Notes under the pieces: model-generated
Database searches by the model: none
Told to the model about the DNA's origin: nothing
What the model saw: the letters and a program-made list of their open reading frames with translations, nothing else
Translations under genes and position numbers: made by a program
Part shown: positions 1 to 5,212 of the stretch, one piece after another
Layout: every line of letters begins with the position of its first letter
Position numbering within the stretch: the stretch's first letter is position 1
Source of the DNA: Gammaproteobacteria bacterium
Lineage (GTDB): Bacteria; Pseudomonadota; Gammaproteobacteria; CAJXQU01
Direction of reading: 5' to 3'
NCBI GenBank assembly: GCA_026984275.1
Contig: JALSSM010000035.1
Coordinates: forward strand, 1 to 5,212
DNA length: 5,212 bases

Positions 1-109
1 GCCTGGAAGTGATTGCTGATTCTACAGAAGGCATAATATCGCCTTTTACAGAAGGAGGGCTCCAACGTTTTAAATGGGTATCTTTGGATTTTTTGATCAG
101 ACTGGACAT
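1..109 (-). CDS. fliH: FliH, flagellar export ATPase regulator (N-terminal fragment, cut by window edge)
   Basis: The ATG at 107-109 opens a frame that stays open to the left edge, giving 36 codons (start MSSLIKKSK). FliH is the cytoplasmic partner of the export ATPase FliI; it restrains the ATPase and docks it at the export gate and the FliN ring. What is visible is a basic N-terminus followed by RWSPPSV at residues 15-21. A tryptophan near the N-terminus in such a context is typical of FliH, where N-terminal Trp residues are known in enterics to contact FliN and FlhA; here a single Trp (W16) is seen. The start shares one base with the fliG stop (TAATG) and no strong Shine-Dalgarno precedes it, so re-initiation after fliG is likely. 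The identity rests on synteny (fliG is always followed by fliH in this cluster type) plus the short N-terminal match; most of the protein is outside the window. Confidence 0.82.
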   Translation of the reverse strand, partial: MSSLIKKSKDTHLKRWSPPSVKGDIMPSVESAITSR

Positions 110-1122
110 TAGCCAACCATTTCTTCGCCACCGGCAGAAGCACCCAGAGAAATCTGTCCTTCATCTGCCAGTCGTCTTGCAACAACCAGTAATTCCTTTT
201 GAGCTTCTTCAACTTCACTCAGTTTAACCGGGCCTTTCGTTTCCAGATCGTCTTTCAACATATCTGCCGCACGTGATGACATGTTGGCAAAAATCTTCTC
301 TTGTAATTCACTGTCGGCACCTTTAAGTGCAAGAACCAGTTGATCGGTTTGAACTTCACGCAGAATGGTCTGAATTCCACGATCATCGACTTCGATCAGA
401 TCAGCAAACACAAACATTAACTCTTCAATCTCAGTTCCAAGATCTTCATCGGCTTCTTTGACCATTTCCATAATTTTTTCACTGCTTGATCCATCGACAA
501 AGTTAAGAATATTCGCCGCTGTTTTAATTCCACCCATGCTTGAGGATTTCATATTGGCTCCACCCTTAAGCTGTGTTTCCAGAATCTCATTCAATTCATT
601 CATGGCAACAGGTAAAACACCTTCGACACTGGCAATTCGCATTAACACATCGGCACGTACTTTTTCTGGATATTCAGACAAGACCGACGCAGCCTGATCG
701 CTATCAAGGTAAGAAAGAACGACAGCGATAATTTGTGGATGCTCATTTCGAATGAGTTCCGCAACCGATTTGGCATCCATCCACTTGAGTGACTCCAGGC
801 CTTTTGTATTCCCACCCAGCAAAATTCGGTCGATCATGCCACCGGCTTTTTCTTCACCCAGGGCATTGACCAATACACTTCTTACATAATCATCAGAACC
901 AACACCGAGTCCTGTTTCCTTTTGTAATGCACCGATAAACTCGCCTAAAGTCGATTCAACCATTTCTTTAGGAACGTTATCCATAGCGGCCATAGCAACC
1001 CCAATCTGCTGAACCTCTTTCGGCCCCATGAGTTTAAGAATCTCTGCAGCGACATCTTCTCCCAGCGCCATCAATAAGACAGCTAATTTTTCAGCGCCTG
1101 TATGTTCTGTTCCTTCTGCCAT
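109..1122 (-). CDS. fliG: FliG, flagellar motor switch / rotor protein
   Basis: FliG is 337 aa, close to the usual 330-340. It forms the cytoplasmic ring on FliF and receives torque from the MotA/PomA stator. The N-terminal domain (about residues 8-100) binds FliF. The middle domain carries the EHPQ motif (127-130), part of the FliM contact surface. A flexible Gly-Gly hinge lies at M196-G197-G198. The C-terminal domain has the MFVF motif (236-239) and the torque helix with the charged residues K267, R284, D291 and D292, corresponding to E. coli K264, R281, D288 and D289. The position matching E. coli R297 is Lys here (K300 in GPVK), a charge-conserving change. The protein ends in a short Gly/Glu-rich tail (about 327-337). 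The ATG follows the fliF stop directly (TAAATG) without a clear Shine-Dalgarno, suggesting translational coupling, which would help keep FliF and FliG near 1:1. The identification is secure. Confidence 0.98.
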   Translation of the reverse strand: MAEGTEHTGAEKLAVLLMALGEDVAAEILKLMGPKEVQQIGVAMAAMDNVPKEMVESTLGEFIGALQKETGLGVGSDDYVRSVLVNALGEEKAGGMIDRILLGGNTKGLESLKWMDAKSVAELIRNEHPQIIAVVLSYLDSDQAASVLSEYPEKVRADVLMRIASVEGVLPVAMNELNEILETQLKGGANMKSSSMGGIKTAANILNFVDGSSSEKIMEMVKEADEDLGTEIEELMFVFADLIEVDDRGIQTILREVQTDQLVLALKGADSELQEKIFANMSSRAADMLKDDLETKGPVKLSEVEEAQKELLVVARRLADEGQISLGASAGGEEMVG

Positions 1123-2802
1123 TTATTCTGCGCCCACCCAATTTTTTGCGACTTGTGCCGCCAATTTTGGCTCTTCCTTGACAAAGTCTCTGACCGAGTT
1201 AAGACTGGTTTCATAACTCTCTGAGGCGCCGAGTTCAAGAAGTGGTATTGTATTTCCCTGCGAGCTATCACCCTCCTGACCAGGTGGAGGCAAAGGCTGA
1301 CCATCCGGACCAACCATGACGACATTCTGTGTCACAGGTTCTGGTTTCTCCATCATCTTTTTCATCGTTGGTCGAAGCACTCCAAACAAAAGGTATAAAA
1401 CAAAGATGGCTCCTAATGCCTGCTTGGCGACATCCATCACCCAGGGTTGCTGCCAGATCGCAAGCTCAGGCAGAGGTTCAGCCGGGGGAGCTACAAAGAA
1501 GTTTGTTGATATGACACTGACCGTATCGCCTCGGGCAACGTTATAGCCTACCGCATCCTTGACCAGTTTGGTAAAACGTTCTATTTCATCAGGGGTGTAT
1601 TGTGTCTGCGAAACTTTACCCTCCGCATCAGTCGTAGAAGGATTGTTCAACACAACAGCTATCGATAATTTCTCCAGCGTTCCAACTGCCTTCTGCGTAT
1701 GGCTAATCGTCTTGTCCAACTCAAAATTTCGTGTTTCTTTTTTACGTAATTGTTTTTGCTCAGCAGTTGAGTTCTGACTCGCTGCTCCATTACCATTCGC
1801 TTCTTCAGGTACAGTTGCATTACCGGGAGGTTGGTTCGTTAACGCTCCAGGGACTCCAGCAGGATTAGCACCCCCAGTTCTTTGCTCTTCTGAGATCTGT
1901 TCACTTCTTACTGCAGGAAGATCAGGATCAAATGATTCACTGGTTTGTTCGGTAGATGTAAAATCCAGATCAGCCGTAACCTGTGCACGTACATCATCAA
2001 ATCCAACGATGGGTTGTAAAATATTTTCTATACGTTTCACATAGGACTCTTCAACACGTGTCTTGTAATCAAAACGTTCTGCACTGATGGCTAATTCACT
2101 CGCACCACCGGCTCGTGTTAGCAGTCTGCCCGTCTGATCAACAACGGTTACTCCTGAAATCATCAAATTGGGGACACTGGCAGAAACCATATGTGCGATG
2201 GCCGCGACCTGTCCATCTTCAAGTCGTCGACCAGGATAAAGTTCGACCAGTACTGATGCACTGGGTTCTTTTTTGTCACGAGCAAAAACCGACTCTTTTG
2301 GAAGCGCAAGAAGGACGCGAGCACTACGAACATTAGAAACTTTAGCTATCGAGCGCGATAACTCAGCTTCCAATGCACGTTGATATCGAGCTTTTTCGAT
2401 AAACTGACTGGTACCAAACCCTTGCTCTTGCTGCAACATTTCAAAGCCCATGCTGGTACTTTTTGGAAGACCTGCAGCCGCCAGTTTCATCCGCGCCTCA
2501 TGTAACTTGGCTGTCGGGATCATGATGCCACCAGAGGCCTCATCTACCTTATATTCAATTCCTGAACCCTGAAGAGACTCGATAACAGCACTGGCATCTC
2601 GATCAGACAAGTTTCCAAATAAAAGACTATAGTTCGGCGTTTGTGACCACATAACGACAGCGACACCTAATGCGACACTCGCTGCAATTCCGATCAATAA
2701 ACCGACCTGTCTTAGGATATGACTGGTCTGACTCGGCGCTTGCACCAGACTGGCGGGTACCGGATTACCATTATTTGCAACTGCTACCTGATTTTCTGCC
2801 AT
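1123..2802 (-). CDS. fliF: FliF, flagellar MS-ring protein
   Basis: FliF is 559 aa, normal for the family. It inserts in the inner membrane and builds the MS ring on which the motor and export gate assemble. A cytoplasmic N-terminus of about 30 residues leads into TM1 (about 33-52). The periplasmic part has ring-building motifs in order: RBM1 (about 55-105, with LLFGNLSDRDA), RBM2 (about 125-225, with RYQRALEAELSRSI and RVLLALPKE) and RBM3 (about 245-438). RBM3 is interrupted by a Gly/Pro/Asn/Gln-rich stretch (about 285-365) containing the family-typical GVPGALTNQPP, which in solved structures forms the beta-collar. TM2 is about 455-476. The cytoplasmic tail has a Pro/Gly-rich linker (about 498-520) and ends in the helical FliG-binding segment (about 528-559, SVRDFVKEEP). 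An in-frame stop at 2818-2820 rules out an upstream extension, so the ATG at 2802 is the start, although its ribosome-binding site is weak. The identification is secure. Confidence 0.98.
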   Translation of the reverse strand: MAENQVAVANNGNPVPASLVQAPSQTSHILRQVGLLIGIAASVALGVAVVMWSQTPNYSLLFGNLSDRDASAVIESLQGSGIEYKVDEASGGIMIPTAKLHEARMKLAAAGLPKSTSMGFEMLQQEQGFGTSQFIEKARYQRALEAELSRSIAKVSNVRSARVLLALPKESVFARDKKEPSASVLVELYPGRRLEDGQVAAIAHMVSASVPNLMISGVTVVDQTGRLLTRAGGASELAISAERFDYKTRVEESYVKRIENILQPIVGFDDVRAQVTADLDFTSTEQTSESFDPDLPAVRSEQISEEQRTGGANPAGVPGALTNQPPGNATVPEEANGNGAASQNSTAEQKQLRKKETRNFELDKTISHTQKAVGTLEKLSIAVVLNNPSTTDAEGKVSQTQYTPDEIERFTKLVKDAVGYNVARGDTVSVISTNFFVAPPAEPLPELAIWQQPWVMDVAKQALGAIFVLYLLFGVLRPTMKKMMEKPEPVTQNVVMVGPDGQPLPPPGQEGDSSQGNTIPLLELGASESYETSLNSVRDFVKEEPKLAAQVAKNWVGAE

Positions 2803-2830
2803 GATATTTGTTTGCTTTTAAATCCTTTAG

Positions 2831-2850
2831 GCCTGATCGACTAGATCGGC
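2831..2850 (-). other. Small inverted repeat (possible mRNA hairpin) at the fliE stop / fliE-fliF spacer
   Basis: The arms GCC-GATC and GATC-(A)-GGC face each other across a 5-nt loop that contains the fliE stop codon TAG. This gives 7 possible base pairs with one bulged base. No U-run follows on the transcribed strand, so it does not look like an intrinsic terminator. It could be a minor RNA fold between fliE and fliF or a chance result of two nearby GATC palindromes. Confidence 0.3.
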
Positions 2851-3158
2851 ATATTCATAATTTGTTGATAAGCTTCGACCATTTTATTTCTAACCTGGAC
2901 GGTTGCCTGAAATTCTATATTCGCTTTTTGTAACGACACCATGACATCAGCGATCTCAACATCCTTTCCTGCCTCATAGGCTTTGGTCATTTCACCCGCT
3001 GCCTTTTGCGTGGCATTAACATGATCAATCGCTGACTTCATCACCGTAGTGAATTCACCCGAAGGTTTCTCTAATGCAGGACTTGCCTGAAAACCTTCGG
3101 CTCTGGCCTGCATTGCCCGCATCTGAGCAAGTACTGATTGTATGGCTATGTCAGTCAT
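2841..3158 (-). CDS. fliE: FliE, flagellar hook-basal body protein (MS ring-rod junction)
   Basis: FliE is 105 aa, the usual size for this family. It is exported by the flagellar type III system and joins the MS ring to the proximal rod; only a few copies are needed per motor. The N-terminal part (about 1-20) has an Ala/Gln/Met-rich amphipathic helix and no cleavable signal peptide, as expected for a type III substrate. The middle (about 25-60) is variable. The C-terminal third is highly characteristic: DVMVSLQKANIEFQ (71-84), then VQVRNKMVEAYQQIMNMPI (87-105), matching the FliE signature that ends in IMNM. The ATG at 3158 is preceded by an AAGAGAG Shine-Dalgarno-like sequence at good spacing. 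The gene lies 12 bp after fleR and 38 bp before fliF. The identification is secure. Confidence 0.97.
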   Translation of the reverse strand: MTDIAIQSVLAQMRAMQARAEGFQASPALEKPSGEFTTVMKSAIDHVNATQKAAGEMTKAYEAGKDVEIADVMVSLQKANIEFQATVQVRNKMVEAYQQIMNMPI

Positions 3159-3165
3159 TTTGAAT

Positions 3166-3172
3166 CTCTCTT
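3166..3172 (-). promoter_or_regulatory. Ribosome-binding site of fliE
   Basis: AAGAGAG on the minus strand lies 7 nt before the fliE ATG and overlaps the fleR stop codon (TAAGAGAG). It is a purine-rich, moderately good Shine-Dalgarno and the best-placed one in the window. It supports the start chosen for fliE and would allow ribosomes ending fleR to start fliE. Confidence 0.6.
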
Positions 3173-4529
3173 AAGCCGGTATGGCTATTCCCTGATCGCG
3201 CATTTTTGCTAATTTATAACGTAATGTACGTGGACTGATCCCGAGTTTTTCTGCAGCCTCTTTCCGACTGCCATGACATTCTTCCAGTGCTTCAATAATC
3301 AATTGTTGTTCCTGATCTTTTAAATTATCACCTAATTTATCACCTGTTTTATTTTCATGATTAAGCTGATTTGTATCTTGTGTATCTTCAAGAGGCTGGA
3401 TATCACCGAGATCTTCAAAGATGAGATCTTCGGCGGTAATTTCATTCCCGTTTTGCATGATCAGAGCACGTTGCATGACATTATCCAGCTCACGAACATT
3501 ACCCGGCCATGAATGTGATTCCAGTTTTTCTGCCGCAAATTCTGTCAGCTCAGGAATATATTGACTGCTTGATTTCGCTGCACGTAATAATAAAAATTCT
3601 GCCAGTGGAACAATATCTGCTGGACGTTTCCGAAGTGCAGGCATTTTGATTGGAAATACATTTAAGCGATAAAAAAGATCTTCCCGAAACCGACCTTCTT
3701 TTACTTCTGTTCTAAGATCACGATTTGATGTGGCAATAATACGAACATCCAGATCAATCACTTTATTTCCACCCAGTCGTTCAACCTGTTTTTCCTGTAA
3801 TACGCGTAAGATTTTTGCCTGTAAACCGAGATCCATTTCTGACACTTCATCGAGAAGTAAGGTACTGCCATGGGCCTGTTCAAATTTTCCGGAACTGGCT
3901 TTATAGGCACCTGTAAATGCACCCTTCTCATAACCGAATAAAACGGCTTCCAGCATATTGTCAGGAATGGCTGCACAGTTGATGGCCACCGCTTCCTTTT
4001 TTGATCGTTCAGAGTGGTTGTGGATATATCGGAACAGGACTTCCTTACCGGTACCACTTTCACCTGTGATCATTACGGTAGCGTCGCTACGAGCAACACG
4101 GCGTGCAACACCGAGTACATCCTTCATACGTTGATCTTCTGCAATGACGCCATCTTCCATGGCCAGTATTTGAGGCATAATCTGGGCGACTTTACTCACC
4201 AGAACGGCTGCATCAAAAGGTTTAACCAGATAATCAACAGCGCCATCCTGCATGGCTTTAATGGCATTTTCGATCGTGCCATAGGCGGTCATCAACAACA
4301 CGGGCAAATCCGTTCTTTTGGTTTTGATATTCTTTAACAGCGTATGGCCGTCCATCTTATCCATCTGTACATCACTGACCACCAGATCAACATGCGCCTC
4401 ATCAATAGTCATGAGTGCCTTCTGTCCATTTTCTGCAGACAGGGTTTCGTATCCACCTAACTCAAGGGTGTCACAGATTGCCTCACGAAGATCCATGTCA
4501 TCTTCTACTACCAATACAACGGGTTTCAT
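3171..4529 (-). CDS. fleR: FleR/FlrC, sigma-54-dependent flagellar response regulator
   Basis: The protein is 452 aa and NtrC-like. In Pseudomonas and Vibrio, FleR/FlrC activates the sigma-54 promoters of mid-class flagellar genes after phosphorylation by FleS/FlrB. The receiver domain (about 3-120) has the acidic pair D10/D11, phospho-acceptor D53, T81 and K103. The AAA+ domain (about 133-350) has Walker A GESGTGKE (156-163), the sigma-54-contacting GAFTGA loop (203-208), Walker B LLLDE (224-228), arginine-finger region FREDLFYRL (281-289) and sensor II WPGNVREL (341-348). A polar linker (about 375-405) leads to a Fis-type helix-turn-helix (about 409-443, with KEAAEKLGISPRTLRYKL). All motifs needed for a working activator are intact. 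The start overlaps the fleS stop by 4 bp (ATGA), typical of a coupled two-component pair. The family (NtrC-like activator) is certain; the FleR assignment rather than another NtrC-like protein rests on its position between fleS and fliE and on the C-terminal helix-turn-helix sequence. Confidence 0.96.
   Translation of the reverse strand: MKPVVLVVEDDMDLREAICDTLELGGYETLSAENGQKALMTIDEAHVDLVVSDVQMDKMDGHTLLKNIKTKRTDLPVLLMTAYGTIENAIKAMQDGAVDYLVKPFDAAVLVSKVAQIMPQILAMEDGVIAEDQRMKDVLGVARRVARSDATVMITGESGTGKEVLFRYIHNHSERSKKEAVAINCAAIPDNMLEAVLFGYEKGAFTGAYKASSGKFEQAHGSTLLLDEVSEMDLGLQAKILRVLQEKQVERLGGNKVIDLDVRIIATSNRDLRTEVKEGRFREDLFYRLNVFPIKMPALRKRPADIVPLAEFLLLRAAKSSSQYIPELTEFAAEKLESHSWPGNVRELDNVMQRALIMQNGNEITAEDLIFEDLGDIQPLEDTQDTNQLNHENKTGDKLGDNLKDQEQQLIIEALEECHGSRKEAAEKLGISPRTLRYKLAKMRDQGIAIPA
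3325..3345 (-). repeat. Two-copy 12-bp in-frame repeat in the fleR linker
   Basis: The 9-mer AGGTGATAA (minus strand) occurs twice, 12 bp apart, in an AT-rich stretch. It encodes GDKL-GDNL in the polar linker between the AAA+ domain and the helix-turn-helix of FleR. The 12-bp period keeps the reading frame, consistent with a small slippage duplication tolerated in a flexible linker. Confidence 0.5.
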
Positions 4530-5212
4530 TTCGTAGCCCCAAAAACAGGTAAAGTAATATCAAAAATTGTGCCCTGTGGTTCAGCATCTCTAACTGAGAT
4601 ACCACCACCATGCGATCGGATTACAGCTTGTGCAACAGATAACCCCAGACCGGTTCCATTTGCACGACTGGTTACAAAGGGTTCAAACAGTGTTGCACGG
4701 ATATTTTCAGGAATACCCGATCCATTATCAGCAAGCGAAATTCGTACCACTTTTTCGTTATTGATTGTGATCAATTTCGCAGTGATAAATATCGTTCCAT
4801 CTTCCCCGGATGCCTGAATCGCATTATCAATGAGGTTTCCAAGAATACTGATCATTGCGTCCGGATTGATCCTGATCTGACAATCAGCCATACCTGGATC
4901 AATAATAAGATTTATTCCACTTGCCTGGATCTGTGATTCAGTTTGTTGAATCAGCATTTCTACCAAATTGAATAGTGAAAACTTCTGCGTTTCGAAATTT
5001 CCACCACGTGCAAAAAGCAACATATCTTCAATCAGTTTTTCCAGAGTATTCAAACGCGCCAATGATTTCTCAGTAAATTTTTCTCTGGCTGTCTGATCAA
5101 GATTTTTATGTGATAAATTTGAAAGATAGAGGATCGCTGATGACAGAGGTGTACGGATCTGATGTGCTAATGCAGCGGCCATTTCACCTTTTGCAGACAA
5201 TCGTTTTGCACG
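4526..5212 (-). CDS. fleS: FleS/FlrB, flagellar sensor histidine kinase (C-terminal part; 5' end outside window)
   Basis: The frame is open to the right edge, so 228 C-terminal residues are visible; a TTG at 5200 is internal, not the start, because the preceding codons (RAKRLSAKGEM) continue the family pattern. The protein is a histidine kinase that phosphorylates FleR. Numbering from the window edge, the phosphorylated histidine is H17 in the H-box (LAHQIRTPLSS), followed by the second dimerisation helix (about 45-70). The ATP-binding domain has the N-box (GNLIDNAIQAS, about 125-135), G1 (ADNGSGIP, about 161-168), F-box (LFEPF, 175-179) and G2 (GTGLGLS, 186-192). No membrane segment is present in the visible part. 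FleS/FlrB proteins usually carry a PAS sensor domain before this core and are cytoplasmic; that region is not in the window. The stop codon overlaps the fleR start (ATGA). The kinase call is certain, and fleS follows from the pairing with fleR and the flagellar neighbours. Confidence 0.95.
   Translation of the reverse strand, partial: RAKRLSAKGEMAAALAHQIRTPLSSAILYLSNLSHKNLDQTAREKFTEKSLARLNTLEKLIEDMLLFARGGNFETQKFSLFNLVEMLIQQTESQIQASGINLIIDPGMADCQIRINPDAMISILGNLIDNAIQASGEDGTIFITAKLITINNEKVVRISLADNGSGIPENIRATLFEPFVTSRANGTGLGLSVAQAVIRSHGGGISVRDAEPQGTIFDITLPVFGATK

Noticed and set aside
381..404. Cluster of three GATC sites within about 25 bp
   Set aside because: They fall in conserved fliG codons (Asp/Ile/Leu-rich segment after the MFVF motif), and GATC is frequent throughout the window, so this does not suggest an origin or a methylation switch.
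458..697. Plus-strand open frame antisense to fliG
   Set aside because: It runs opposite highly conserved fliG sequence without recognisable motifs; no independent sign of coding.
1083..1325. Minus-strand 80-aa frame across the fliF-fliG junction
   Set aside because: It is out of frame with both well-recognised genes, and its composition (Arg/Leu/Ser/His-rich) is typical of a shifted-frame reading of fliF.
4014..4337. Plus-strand 107-aa open frame antisense to fleR
   Set aside because: It lies wholly opposite the conserved receiver/AAA+ coding sequence, its translation (rich in His, Ile, Thr and Asn) resembles no family I know, and no ribosome-binding site is apparent. It is best explained as a shadow of fleR codon use.
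5198..5200. TTG as a possible start of the kinase gene
   Set aside because: The frame continues upstream to the window edge with the conserved sequence that precedes the H-box in FleS proteins, so the gene simply begins outside the window.
1..5212. Search for an undescribed system (defence, mobile or CRISPR-like)
   Set aside because: Every stretch is accounted for by conserved flagellar genes with at most 38 bp between them. There are no foreign-looking genes, terminal repeats or arrays.

Overview
The window is one tightly packed, single-direction (minus-strand) block of polar-flagellum genes. In transcription order from the right edge it reads: fleS/flrB sensor kinase (5' end outside the window), fleR/flrC response regulator, fliE, fliF, fliG, and the first 36 codons of fliH, cut by the left edge. 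All four complete genes (fleR, fliE, fliF, fliG) are uninterrupted and close to their usual family lengths. I see no frameshifts, mobile elements, RNA genes or CRISPR arrays, and no non-coding stretch longer than 38 bp.

The order fleSR-fliEFGH is the arrangement known from gammaproteobacteria with polar flagella controlled by sigma-54, such as Pseudomonas (fleSR) and Vibrio/Shewanella (flrBC). The protein sequences fit that group, so the source is most likely a gammaproteobacterium. By eye the base composition is moderate (mid-40s percent GC), which argues against a high-GC Pseudomonas. The genus cannot be fixed from the sequence alone.

Layout, right to left: fleS C-terminal kinase core (4526-5212); fleR (3171-4529), overlapping fleS by 4 bp (ATGA); fliE (2841-3158) after a 12-bp gap; fliF (1123-2802) after a 38-bp gap; fliG (109-1122), directly abutting fliF (TAAATG); fliH (1-109), sharing one base with the fliG stop (TAATG).

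Together the genes couple control and product. FleS phosphorylates FleR, a sigma-54 enhancer-binding activator that in known relatives switches on mid-class flagellar genes, including fliE and its downstream neighbours. FliF forms the MS ring, FliE joins that ring to the rod, FliG is the rotor ring that receives torque from the stator, and FliH regulates the export ATPase FliI. The region is mostly ordinary conserved flagellar sequence. The points worth a second look concern regulation and translation: the absence of an obvious promoter between fleR and fliE, the poor ribosome-binding site of fliF, and a small hairpin around the fliE stop codon.
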